The notes: generated from the sequence alone by a model not told the origin. 15,893 nt of DNA from JAABSQ01 sp041642315 (GCA_041642315.1 JBEPWQ010000068.1:1-15893), one strand, 5' to 3'. Positions 6,147 to 12,991 are shown, counted from the first letter of the stretch. Translations and numbers: made by a program.

Positions 6147-6155
6147 TGTTATAAT
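6147..6155 (+). promoter_or_regulatory. Extended -10 promoter for the winged-helix gene
   Basis: TGTTATAAT is a perfect extended -10 element (TG-N-TATAAT) with no clear -35 box, as is usual for this class. Transcription would start near 6162, giving a leader of about 150 nt that is AT-rich and has no other obvious feature. Confidence 0.5.
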
Positions 6156-6314
6156 CCGGAGAGAAGAGATACACGCGCATCAAATGTATTCAGCGCGAAA
6201 TTCAATATTTACGCTCTACTATTGCAATTATGGCTTTCTCATCTTATTATTATAATTTGCACAATCAAAACGGTATATTTGATGAATCATCCGCCTTTTG
6301 AGGGGGTGGATCCG

Positions 6315-6803
6315 ATGAAAGGGAAAAAAATGAAAGAGTTCGATATCTTTATTAAATCTTTGAGTGACGGCCTCAAAGCCTTTGCAAAGGGAGTCGAAAC
6401 GGTTGCGGGGCAGTTGGATGACTTTATGCAATCCCAGGAGCAAGCAGATGAAGAAGAGAAGAAGCGGAGATCAAAAGAAGAAACCGCCACAACCCCTTTA
6501 GAAAAGAAAACCGGGTCAAAGGGACCCAAATCCGCTCCTGCCGAAGCACCTTCAACTGCAGTCTCTTCCCCGGAAGCATCTTCTCTCAAAGAATCCCCCA
6601 CAGAAACCCCGATGGATGCCCAATCGCTGTCTGCGACCGAAACGATTTTGCAGCGCATCCTTCGTGCGAAAAACGGAGTGGAAATCGACACCCTGGTCAA
6701 GGAAACCGGATATGATCGGCGGAAAATCTACAATATCATTTACCGGTTGAAAAATCGCGGGCAGGTAAAAAATAAATCCAAAGGTGTGTATGTGAAGGCG
6801 TAG
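6315..6803 (+). CDS. Protein with amphipathic N-terminus, charged linker and C-terminal winged helix; possible granule/DNA-associated protein
   Basis: This 162-aa protein has three parts. Residues 8-40 form an amphipathic helix (FIKSLSDGLKAFAKGV). Residues 41-103 are a low-complexity linker rich in Glu, Lys, Ser, Pro and Ala. Residues 107-162 are a compact winged helix-turn-helix (ETILQRILRAKNGVEIDTLV, then GYDRRKIYNIIYRLKNRG, with a wing ending KGVYVKA). Similar C-terminal domains occur in small uncharacterised proteins of Geobacter-like and sulfate-reducing bacteria. Next to PHA genes, the plan recalls PhaF, which joins a phasin-like helix to a basic DNA-binding tail; this role is inference. 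The start at 6315 has GAGGGGG 8 bases upstream; the longer frame from 6051 lies partly upstream of the promoter. Confidence 0.75.
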   Translation: MKGKKMKEFDIFIKSLSDGLKAFAKGVETVAGQLDDFMQSQEQADEEEKKRRSKEETATTPLEKKTGSKGPKSAPAEAPSTAVSSPEASSLKESPTETPMDAQSLSATETILQRILRAKNGVEIDTLVKETGYDRRKIYNIIYRLKNRGQVKNKSKGVYVKA

Positions 6804-7204
6804 TCTGCGTCAAATACCCGAAATCGACTCGGTTCCTGGTTTCTGTTTTTGACCCGTACCCAGGTCATTTTGACCTTCTTTGTTTTCACCGAAGATACCG
6901 GAAAATACGGCCGCATGGTTCTCAAGACCACCCGAATCGATCCATTACCGGCGTATTTCCGAGGCGATACTCCGGTACCCGCCACAAAAATAGTTGATAC
7001 TCGAAACTTTATTTATACCGGTTCTTTCTGTCGGAGAGTCGATATAAGCAGTTCTTTTCCGACCTTTATATCCTGATATATTTTCTATCACAATCCGTTA
7101 TTGTCTTGAAATTCGAAACATCTAAAGGAGTTCCCTTTCCCGGGTTCCGATCCTTCGTCTAAAAATTATTCCGATTGTCTGAAGTTTCGGCATTTCGGTT
7201 GCTG
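6804..7204. other. Intergenic region upstream of the PHA depolymerase
   Basis: No gene is supported in these 400 bases. They hold a small palindrome, AGGTCA-TTT-TGACCT (6862-6876), and a near-inverted pair, CGGAAAATACG and CGTATTTCCG (about 6898 and 6955). 6990-7110 is AT-rich. As the DNA upstream of a sigma-54 promoter, it is where activator-binding and bending sites would be expected. Confidence 0.4.
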
Positions 7205-7219
7205 TGGCATGCCGTTTGC
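7205..7219 (+). promoter_or_regulatory. Sigma-54 (RpoN) promoter for the PHA depolymerase gene
   Basis: TGGCATGCCGTTTGC fits the -24/-12 consensus TGGCACG-N4-TTGC with one mismatch (C to T) and exact GG-to-GC spacing. The next base is T, as preferred. Transcription would begin about 12 bases after the GC, near 7231, leaving a leader of about 87 nt before the ATG at 7318. Confidence 0.68.
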
Positions 7220-7317
7220 TGTATAGAGGGCCATCTCATCCATGCGCGGGGCGGATGGTCCCGCCGGGTGTAATCTATCTATCGAATGCGACTGTTCATT
7301 CAGAAAGGAATTTTAGG

Positions 7318-8766
7318 ATGCCATCCTCTTTTATGACGCTGTTTCCAGGGACCCTCGGCAATCTCGAGGCACTGAAGTTTTCCCTGCGGACCAGTCTGGA
7401 AATGACTGAAACCGGTATGAATTGTTTCTCCACCGCTTTGGAAATGGCCCGGCAATTCAATGCTCTGGCGATGAATGTCTTCCTGCCGTTCAACCGTCTG
7501 CCCTTGCCGGGACAGGCGGTGGATTGGGATCGATTGAAGGAAGTCGCGAAGGAATGCAGCGATGATGTATTGAAGGCGTCCACCCGGACCCTTCTGGATC
7601 CCGTCCGGCTATTTCATCGGGAACGATGCGGTGAACTGGAGTTTATCAAGTTTCTGACCGAAGATCCGCCGGATCAGGATTGGACGGAAGAATACGATAC
7701 GGCTCATGTGATGCTTGATCTCCCCGGTATGCGGGTGGTGGATATCACTCGAAAAGAAGACCATGCCGTTCAGAATTACACCGTGGTGTTTGCGCCCCGG
7801 GCCGGCCATCATTCCAATATCGCCGAGCGTGTAGCCCTGTTCCTGCGGGATCAGGGACTGACCCGGATGGCGGTGGTGGAGCAGAAATGCGCCGAGGCCG
7901 TGCCCCTGTCGGTGGGGGATCGACGCCATTCGGAGGGTTTTCCGGGGCAGGTGGAGCAGTATCGACAGGTGCTGCTTCATCTGAAAAACCGGACCGGTTT
8001 TCCCGCCCATGCGATTGCGGTATGTCAACCGGGGCCCCTGCTGATCAGTACCCTGATTCTATATCCGGAACTGGGCAAGTCTTTCGGTTCGGCCGGTTCC
8101 CCCATGAATACGGAGGCGGAGACCGGCTTTTTCACTGAATTTTCCCGGGCGGTGGGAGAACCGTTTATCGATTTTCTGGTGGATGCTTTCGGATTTACCA
8201 TTTCCGATGACCGCCCCGGTGCGGGCCGTAAAGTCTACGACGGTCGCATGCATCTGCTCGGATTTTACCTGATGGGTATGGACCAGCATATACGCAATTT
8301 CAAAAAACTACTGAAGGATCTCAAGGAAGGCGATGAGGCTTCGGCTATGCGTCAGCGGGTTTTTTACCAGTGGTACAACTATGTGCACCATTTTCCCGCC
8401 GGATTTATTCGGGATACCTACAAACAGATATTCGTCCGGAATGATCTGATTCGAGGGGGCCTTCGCATCGGAGACAAACGGGTCGACATCGCCGATTTTC
8501 CCGCCTCATTGCCGATATGGGCCCTCGGCGGAACCAAAGATGATATCGCGCCGGCCGGACAAGCCACCGGCCACCTGGAGGCGATTCCGGGGGTTTCCGA
8601 GGAGAAAAAATTGAAGATCATCTGCGAGGCGGGCCATATGGGGTTGTTCCGCTCCAGAAAAATACTCAATCGGTATTATACCCGAATCGCTGATTTTCTG
8701 TTGTCTCACAGTGACTTGACCGCGGATATGGAACCAGCCGGCTATTTTCAAGAGCCGTTAAACTAA
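7318..8766 (+). CDS. phaZ: Intracellular polyhydroxyalkanoate depolymerase (Cys-type, PHB_depo_C family)
   Basis: This 482-aa protein is an alpha/beta-hydrolase of the intracellular PHB depolymerase family, which breaks down amorphous PHA in cytoplasmic granules. The nucleophile region is AIAVCQPGP (C236), the Cys-containing 'CQP' box of the Ralstonia PhaZ1 type. The acid lies in LGGTKDDIAP (D408 or D409) and the histidine in CEAGHMGLFRSRK (H440). The C-to-D and D-to-H spacings closely match those of Ralstonia PhaZ1 (Cys183, Asp355, His388). The C-terminal third (YNYVHHFPAGFIRDTYKQ, then FVRNDLIRGGLRI) is the PF06850 domain. The N-terminal 60 residues are helical and could help granule binding. 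ATG at 7318 has AGAAAGGAA upstream. A longer frame from 7204 would cover the sigma-54 promoter and is rejected. A terminator follows. Confidence 0.9.
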   Translation: MPSSFMTLFPGTLGNLEALKFSLRTSLEMTETGMNCFSTALEMARQFNALAMNVFLPFNRLPLPGQAVDWDRLKEVAKECSDDVLKASTRTLLDPVRLFHRERCGELEFIKFLTEDPPDQDWTEEYDTAHVMLDLPGMRVVDITRKEDHAVQNYTVVFAPRAGHHSNIAERVALFLRDQGLTRMAVVEQKCAEAVPLSVGDRRHSEGFPGQVEQYRQVLLHLKNRTGFPAHAIAVCQPGPLLISTLILYPELGKSFGSAGSPMNTEAETGFFTEFSRAVGEPFIDFLVDAFGFTISDDRPGAGRKVYDGRMHLLGFYLMGMDQHIRNFKKLLKDLKEGDEASAMRQRVFYQWYNYVHHFPAGFIRDTYKQIFVRNDLIRGGLRIGDKRVDIADFPASLPIWALGGTKDDIAPAGQATGHLEAIPGVSEEKKLKIICEAGHMGLFRSRKILNRYYTRIADFLLSHSDLTADMEPAGYFQEPLN

Positions 8767-8770
8767 AGCT

Positions 8771-8821
8771 GAGACGTTCCGGCGGTCAGTTTTACGCCAG
8801 CCGGAACGCTCTGAATTTTTT
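8771..8821 (+). terminator. Rho-independent terminator after phaZ
   Basis: A 9-bp perfect stem, CGTTCCGGC (8775-8783) and GCCGGAACG (8800-8808), is followed by CTCTGAA and then TTTTTT (8816-8821). It lies directly after the phaZ stop and separates it from the phasin-like gene. Confidence 0.78.
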
Positions 8822-8836
8822 GCAATGCAAAATTTC
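8820..8836 (+). repeat. 17-bp inverted repeat, left arm (possible operator)
   Basis: TTGCAATGCAAAATTTC is exactly the reverse complement of the sequence at 8935-8951. It contains the small dyad TTGCA-N-TGCAA, centred at 8825. It begins inside the T-run of the phaZ terminator. Confidence 0.75.
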
Positions 8837-8934
8837 AGTCCATTATCCTTGGCTAATGAATGCTGTTCATATTTATTTTAATATTTATATGCCTGAATAT
8901 AAAATATATTATGAAAATCCTGTTTAATTCGTTG

Positions 8935-8951
8935 GAAATTTTGCATTGCAA
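8935..8951 (-). repeat. 17-bp inverted repeat, right arm (possible operator at the phasin promoter)
   Basis: GAAATTTTGCATTGCAA is the perfect inverse partner of 8820-8836. Its TTGCA-N-TGCAA core, centred at 8946, ends 9 bp before the -35 box of the phasin-like gene. TGCA-containing dyads of this kind resemble sites bound by the PHA regulator PhaR near phasin genes, but no PhaR is encoded in this window. Confidence 0.75.
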
Positions 8952-8960
8952 CATATTGTC

Positions 8961-8989
8961 TTGACAGGAACCGTTTCCTTCTTTATTGT
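8961..8989 (+). promoter_or_regulatory. Sigma-70 promoter for the phasin-like gene
   Basis: A perfect TTGACA (8961-8966) is followed after 17 bp by TATTGT (8984-8989). Transcription would start near 8996, about 52 nt before the ATG. Confidence 0.72.
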
Positions 8990-9047
8990 GGGGCCACGCT
9001 AAAAAAATTGAGAGCGGATTTCTACCTCATATTAAGGAAGTGCGAGT

Positions 9048-9299
9048 ATGTATTCAACGCAATTCGGCAAGCAGATAATGATTGCTCAAAAAGATGCATT
9101 CGATGATTTCTTCAGCACCATGGTGGCGATTCATGAATTGGTCGAAAAATTCACCCGTGTTTTTTATGAACAGGCGATCTGGTTTCCGGAAGAGACGATG
9201 CGCATCTATGACCATTGGACCCGATCGTGCAAAGCCGGCCGGGACCAGATGAAAATGACCCTCGACCGCAACGTGAATCGGGTGTTGGAAACCACCTGA
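9048..9299 (+). CDS. Small phasin-like protein
   Basis: This 83-aa, all-helical, amphipathic protein has the character of short phasins that coat PHA granules. An aromatic-rich helix (FDDFFSTMVAIHELVEKF, residues 18-35) leads to EQAIWFPEETMRIYDHW (41-57), then GRDQMKMTLDRNVNRVL. The 'W-x-PEE...W...GR' pattern resembles phasin-family proteins. It has a good ribosome site, AAGGAAG, about 8 bases before ATG. It follows phaZ, is separated from it by a terminator, and has its own strong promoter flanked by inverted repeats. A granule surface role is inferred from composition and position; identity with any named phasin class is not claimed. Confidence 0.72.
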   Translation: MYSTQFGKQIMIAQKDAFDDFFSTMVAIHELVEKFTRVFYEQAIWFPEETMRIYDHWTRSCKAGRDQMKMTLDRNVNRVLETT

Positions 9300-9641
9300 A
9301 AAGCCTTTCCCGTCCCGATTTTCCTGCCGTTTCAGATCCGATCCGTATGCCCGCAGAGAGGGGTCGCTCGGATTTTCCGCCGGGCGGGCTTTCCCTCTGA
9401 ACATTCTTGCAATTTTTCACGAACCCGCCTATAGTTCGATTCAGCTCGCCTTGCGGTTTTTCCAAATCTGCTTCGGCCCCTCTTCCCCCTCATTCCGGCG
9501 AGCCATCGATGTCATATCCGATTTGACGGAGCATCGCTCGTAAGTATCTGTTGTCTATAACTGCACGGATATGAATCGGAAAGGGGAAACGCCTTGCGCT
9601 GATCCCCTTCCTCCCTCACCCCATTCGGAGAGAGGCGCGTC
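9300..9641. other. Intergenic region upstream of the CxxCxxCC gene
   Basis: No gene is supported in these 342 bases. The short GC stretch CCGCCGGGCGGGC (9378-9390) might form a weak hairpin after the phasin-like gene. The only clear signal is the promoter at 9407-9435. Confidence 0.4.
9407..9435 (+). promoter_or_regulatory. Candidate sigma-70 promoter for the YkgJ-type gene
   Basis: TTGCAA (9407-9412) and TATAGT (9430-9435) are 17 bp apart. The start near 9442 leaves a 200-nt leader. Confidence 0.5.
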
Positions 9642-10352
9642 ATGTCCGAAAAAGAACGGATTTTTCTGACCCGGGAAGAAGCGCTGTCGGCGGTTCTGAC
9701 CGATCTTCGCCAATACCGCCCCCAGAAACGGCTGTTTATGGACCTATGTGACGGAGTGTTCGGCCGGGGCACCGTGGTGGTCCAAGACCATCGCAGGGAT
9801 GGATTATGGATGTCCTCCTCCCGGTCCCGGTCCATGCGGTTTGTGAGCATGTCCGATCTGGGCGAACGACTCTGCCGAGAGATGGAACGTATCCGGCCGC
9901 CTCCGGCATGGCTGGCGGACCTGTGCGGCCGGGTCTTCGATACCGCCGCATTCTCCGGCCGGGGACACGGCAGCGGAAGCCGAAAATGGGGAATCTGGCT
10001 GGAGACGGGGATGGAGACCTTCGCCTGCAGCCAATGCGGGCGCTGTTGCCGAACCCTCGATTACCACCGGGAGTTGTCTCTTGAGGATTATCGAACATGG
10101 CGGCGGCTGGGCCGCACCGACATCCTGGAGCGGGTGAAGGTGTTTCGGCGAAACGGCCGCATCACCTCCTTCGGCATTTGGTTGGAGCCGGGAACGGATC
10201 GGTTTTCAGAGGTCTGCCCCTGGCTTCGGAAATTGCCGAAAAAAGACCGGTGGAACTGCGGCATTCATAAGGTCAGGCCGGAGATCTGCCGCCAATATCC
10301 CGGCAGCCGCAAACACGGCAGAATGACCGGGTGTTCCGGGTTTCGGGAATAA
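9642..10352 (+). CDS. YkgJ-family CxxCxxCC (zinc/iron-chelating) domain protein
   Basis: The C-terminal half of this 236-aa protein is a YkgJ-type metal-binding domain (PF03692). It has C129-x2-C132-x2-C135-C136, then VCPWL (C192), NCGIHKVRPEICRQYP (C206, C216) and a last Cys at 231. Such domains are thought to bind zinc or an iron-sulfur centre; their role is unproved. The N-terminal 120 residues do not match anything I recognise. They are Arg-rich and contain two similar stretches, LFMDLCDGVFGRGT (31-44) and WLADLCGRVFDTAAF (90-104), which suggests an internal duplication. The start at 9642 has GGAGAGAGG upstream. It is convergent with the minus-strand sirohaem operon. It is cytoplasmic. 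Confidence 0.82.
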   Translation: MSEKERIFLTREEALSAVLTDLRQYRPQKRLFMDLCDGVFGRGTVVVQDHRRDGLWMSSSRSRSMRFVSMSDLGERLCREMERIRPPPAWLADLCGRVFDTAAFSGRGHGSGSRKWGIWLETGMETFACSQCGRCCRTLDYHRELSLEDYRTWRRLGRTDILERVKVFRRNGRITSFGIWLEPGTDRFSEVCPWLRKLPKKDRWNCGIHKVRPEICRQYPGSRKHGRMTGCSGFRE

Positions 10353-10449
10353 CCGCTGCGGGGAATTGGATTGGCGCGTCAAAGGGCCAACAAGCCGCCG
10401 TTTCCCAGGGCATCGTATGATGCGGATTTCAATACGGCCCGGCCGAATC

Positions 10450-10641
10450 TTAGGACAGATACTTCTGAAGCGCCCCCTTGAGTTCATTGACCGATTCGAT
10501 GGCCGGCAGATCCGAGCTTTCCCGAATCAGCCATCTCTGCAACGAATTCCACTCTTCTTTGGAAAGGGCATTTTCCGCTTGGGTGAATGCGTCGAGGGCC
10601 TTGATCATGTTGTTGATCTGTTTCTTATCCGCCGAATTCAT
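10450..10641 (-). CDS. 63-aa uncharacterised protein overlapping the sirohaem-protein gene
   Basis: This short protein is helical and acidic/polar (KKQINNMIKALDAFTQAENA, then EEWNSLQRWLIRESSDLP) and is not recognised. It is supported by a strong ribosome site, GGGAGG, 7 bases before ATG, located inside the end of the upstream gene. It overlaps that gene by 17 bases (10625-10641). Translational coupling is likely, so it may be a partner or accessory of the sirohaem/PCP_red protein. No cysteines, signal or membrane segment are present. Confidence 0.7.
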   Translation of the reverse strand: MNSADKKQINNMIKALDAFTQAENALSKEEWNSLQRWLIRESSDLPAIESVNELKGALQKYLS

Positions 10642-11482
10642 CGTGTCTCCTCCCTTTCAGGCATGATGATGAGATCAATCCCGATTTCCCGAACCGATCG
10701 CAAAAAATCTCAAAATCGGCCTGCGTAAGCAGGGCTGCAAACCGCTCCCCATGGCGGCTGCGCTCCCGGTAAAAATCGATACAGGCCTTGACGATTGTCA
10801 GGACATCATCGGACTCGAAAATTCCGGGGAGTTCCTGTGCCAGCCGGGGATGCCTCCCGAGCTTGCCGCCGAGAAACACCCGCCAGCCGGTGCGGCCGGT
10901 CGCCAATGAGCCGGAAGGGCATTCGGCCGTGCATCGGCCGCAGTCTAAACATCTGTTTCGATCGATCAGCGGCTTTTCCGAAGCGGTATCCAGTACCACC
11001 GCCTCTTCCTTGCAGATCTTCACGCAGGATTCGCAAAGGGTGCACGGTTCATCGGTGACCACCGGCACGGCGGCGCCGATGATCCCGATATCCTTTATCT
11101 GGGGTCGGGAACAGGCATTGGGGCAGTCGGCCAGAGTGACCGAGAATTCATGATGAAATTTGAGCGGCCCCTCCACCCGGGATTTCAAAAATCCGAGCAG
11201 GTCCTCCCTTTGAAGCAGGGTTTCCAGTTTCTGGAAAAGTTTTTCGCTGTCTACAGCCCTGTTGGGGCACCCGCCGCTTCCGAAACAGGACTCAATTCGA
11301 TAGCCCTTGATTTCCTTTTCCATATTGTTGAGATACCGCGCCTGGGTCGCCTTGACCTCGGCCGGCGAGACAACCGATTTCCCTTCCCCCCGGGCCTCTT
11401 TCTCAACCCGCGCACGCACCCGTTTTCTCACGAAAAACGGCACTTTTTTAACGACCGCTTCGGCCTCCGGTGTCCATTTCAT
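10625..11482 (-). CDS. Sirohaem/[4Fe-4S] sulfite/nitrite reductase-like protein with PCP_red and ferredoxin domains
   Basis: This 285-aa protein has three parts. Residues 1-50 match PCP_red (WTPEAEAVVKKVPFFVRKRV), also found in light-independent protochlorophyllide reductase. Residues 55-135 hold the sirohaem-linked cluster motif of sulfite/nitrite reductases: C66-x5-C72 and C120-x3-C124. Residues 143-190 are a two-cluster ferredoxin: C147-x2-C150-x2-C153-x3-C157 and C178-x2-C181-x2-C184-x3-C188. It has only one compact redox domain, shorter than DsrA or assimilatory reductases, as in small sirohaem proteins of anaerobes. The electron donor and true substrate are unknown. The start at 11482 has GGGAG 8 bases upstream. 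An FNR-type operator precedes it, and a 63-aa gene overlaps its end. Confidence 0.88.
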   Translation of the reverse strand: MKWTPEAEAVVKKVPFFVRKRVRARVEKEARGEGKSVVSPAEVKATQARYLNNMEKEIKGYRIESCFGSGGCPNRAVDSEKLFQKLETLLQREDLLGFLKSRVEGPLKFHHEFSVTLADCPNACSRPQIKDIGIIGAAVPVVTDEPCTLCESCVKICKEEAVVLDTASEKPLIDRNRCLDCGRCTAECPSGSLATGRTGWRVFLGGKLGRHPRLAQELPGIFESDDVLTIVKACIDFYRERSRHGERFAALLTQADFEIFCDRFGKSGLISSSCLKGRRHDEFGG

Positions 11483-11529
11483 CTGCTTTTCTCCCTCTGA
11501 TTCATGGCAGCCATTCGAATAGGATCAAT

Positions 11530-11571
11530 ATTGTAGCGTACATGAGTAAGCGCCGCTTTGACCTAAATCAA
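11530..11571 (-). promoter_or_regulatory. FNR/CRP-family operator and -10 box upstream of the sirohaem-protein gene
   Basis: TTGACCTAAATCAA (11558-11571, centre 11564.5) is the exact reverse complement of the 14-mer at 2214-2227. On the minus strand TACAAT (11535-11530) is a -10 box; the dyad centre is 29.5 bp from its edge, giving a position near -41.5 for a start near 11523. The leader to the ATG at 11482 would be about 41 nt. Confidence 0.68.
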
Positions 11572-11599
11572 ATAGAGAAAGCAGGTTGCCCGGGGGAGT

Positions 11600-11989
11600 T
11601 TACCCAGTCCCGCCCCCGAACAGCTTCCACCCCGCCATGCCCCAGGTGAGATTGTAGACCGTTTCGATTCCGCGCTTTTTGAGCCGATAGGCGACGACGG
11701 GAGATCGATGGCCGGTCATGCAGATGACCACCACCGGTTTTTCAGGATCGGCGGGCCGGTAGGCGTCCGGGTCGGTCACCAACTCCGGACGATGGGAGAC
11801 GCCGTCAATATGAAACAGATTGTATTCCGGATCGGTCCGGACGTCGACGAGGATGGCTTCTCGTTTCATGCGTTCCAGATTTTCCTTGAGCTGCCAGGGG
11901 AAGATCGGCTTTACCCCCATCCAGTACCAGAACACCTCCCATCCCACGATGATCGCCAGGAGTACGAGAAGAATGCTTACCACATTCAT
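11600..11989 (-). CDS. Membrane-anchored rhodanese-like domain protein
   Basis: This 129-aa protein starts with one membrane segment (SILLVLLAIIVGWEVFWYWM, residues 5-24) followed by a rhodanese domain. The domain shows AILVDVRTDPEYNLFHIDG (45-63) and the active-site loop VICMTGHRSP (C90) before WGMAGWKL at the C-terminus. Rhodaneses carry persulfide on the loop Cys and transfer sulfur. The cytoplasmic or periplasmic side cannot be settled, but an N-terminal anchor commonly leaves the domain outside the cytoplasm. The start is uncertain: ATG at 11989 is favoured, since AAGGA abuts the alternative ATG at 12001 with no spacing. It lies about 60 bp after the PHP gene, on the same strand, and upstream of the sirohaem gene. 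Confidence 0.85.
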   Translation of the reverse strand: MNVVSILLVLLAIIVGWEVFWYWMGVKPIFPWQLKENLERMKREAILVDVRTDPEYNLFHIDGVSHRPELVTDPDAYRPADPEKPVVVICMTGHRSPVVAYRLKKRGIETVYNLTWGMAGWKLFGGGTG

Positions 11990-12050
11990 GGCTCGTCCCA
12001 TTCCTTATCACTTCTGTCCACAAACCGGTCTGAACGTTTGCGGTTTCTGT

Positions 12051-12905
12051 TCATGCAGGTCTTCGCCATTGAGTGTCAAATCCCATTTCCGCCAGCATGG
12101 CGATCCCCCGGTCCAGATTCAGGCCGACGGTGTCTACGCTGTGGGAGTCGTCTCCCGGAACCACCGGGATCGACATTTTCAGTGCCTGCTGCAGAATCGA
12201 GCGGGAAATGTAGGGTTCATCCGCGCCTTTTATGAGTGATCGGACGTTGAAATCGAGGAGCAGATCCCGCTTCCGAATCAGTGTTAGATTCCGTTGAATT
12301 CGATCCAGAATCGCCGGTTTTTCCAGCCGGGTGCGGTAATCCGGGTCGAAAATTCGAACCAGGTCGAAATGAGCCACCACCTGCGGCGAAAGGGTGTCGA
12401 TCATCTCATATTGAAGGTCGAAGTACCGGCAGTAAAGCGCGTCCAGCCCGCCCGCCCCTTCGGCCGCTAGATGATACCGGGCCGGGTCCATGTCGATGGG
12501 AATATCATCCACATGATGGACCGACCCGAGAAGATAGTCGGGTCGAAATTTTGCCCGAAGATCCTGAACAAAAGGCAGCGACCCCGAATAGGTCTCCGTC
12601 TCAAAGGCCGCATAGAGGGTGATATCTGAGGCGTATTGTTTCTGAAGCCGCCGGCATTCATCTATATACTGTTCAAAACGGTCGTACATGGTTTTGGCTT
12701 TCAGTCCGGCCTCGATTTCATCCGGATAGCGGAACTCGTCACTCACCGGCGGCATGTGCTCGGTGATGCCGACCCATTGAAACCCCTTGCGGATATATTG
12801 TTTCAGAATTTCCTCCAGATCGTCTTCGGCATGGCTGCAGTAAGCACGGCTGTGGCCGCCGTGGACGGAGACCCGGGCGGGCGGGGCCGCTGAATGCGTC
12901 TTCAT
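12051..12905 (-). CDS. PHP-domain phosphoesterase, histidinol-phosphatase (HisJ/HisK)-like
   Basis: This 284-aa protein has the metal-binding pattern of PHP phosphoesterases: VHGGHSRAYCSHA (H15, H18, H25), GITEHMPP (H50), AFETETY (E102), GSVHHVDD (H130, H131), VVAHFDLVRIF (H179) and PGDDSHS (D253, H255). The length and motif order match the PHP-type histidinol-phosphate phosphatase, the last but one step of histidine synthesis, with a trinuclear metal site. Related PHP enzymes act on other phosphates, and no his gene is nearby, so the substrate is uncertain. ATG at 12905 has TAGGAAA about 8 bases upstream. It probably leads a two-gene unit with the rhodanese. Confidence 0.86.
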   Translation of the reverse strand: MKTHSAAPPARVSVHGGHSRAYCSHAEDDLEEILKQYIRKGFQWVGITEHMPPVSDEFRYPDEIEAGLKAKTMYDRFEQYIDECRRLQKQYASDITLYAAFETETYSGSLPFVQDLRAKFRPDYLLGSVHHVDDIPIDMDPARYHLAAEGAGGLDALYCRYFDLQYEMIDTLSPQVVAHFDLVRIFDPDYRTRLEKPAILDRIQRNLTLIRKRDLLLDFNVRSLIKGADEPYISRSILQQALKMSIPVVPGDDSHSVDTVGLNLDRGIAMLAEMGFDTQWRRPA

Positions 12906-12962
12906 GGAAGATTTCCTATGCGCATGATGGTTTGTTCAGGGTTTTACATTCCGGAGACCGGG

Positions 12963-12991
12963 TTGCGACGCGATTGGTTTGTCGATATCAT
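12963..12991 (+). promoter_or_regulatory. Candidate sigma-70 promoter for the cupin gene
   Basis: TTGCGA (12963-12968) and TATCAT (12986-12991) are 17 bp apart. The start near 12998 leaves about 100 nt before the ATG at 13100. Confidence 0.4.

Noticed and set aside
6222..6256. TTGCAA and TATAAT pair upstream of the winged-helix gene
   Set aside because: The spacer is 23 bp, too long for a promoter; the extended -10 at 6147-6155 is better.
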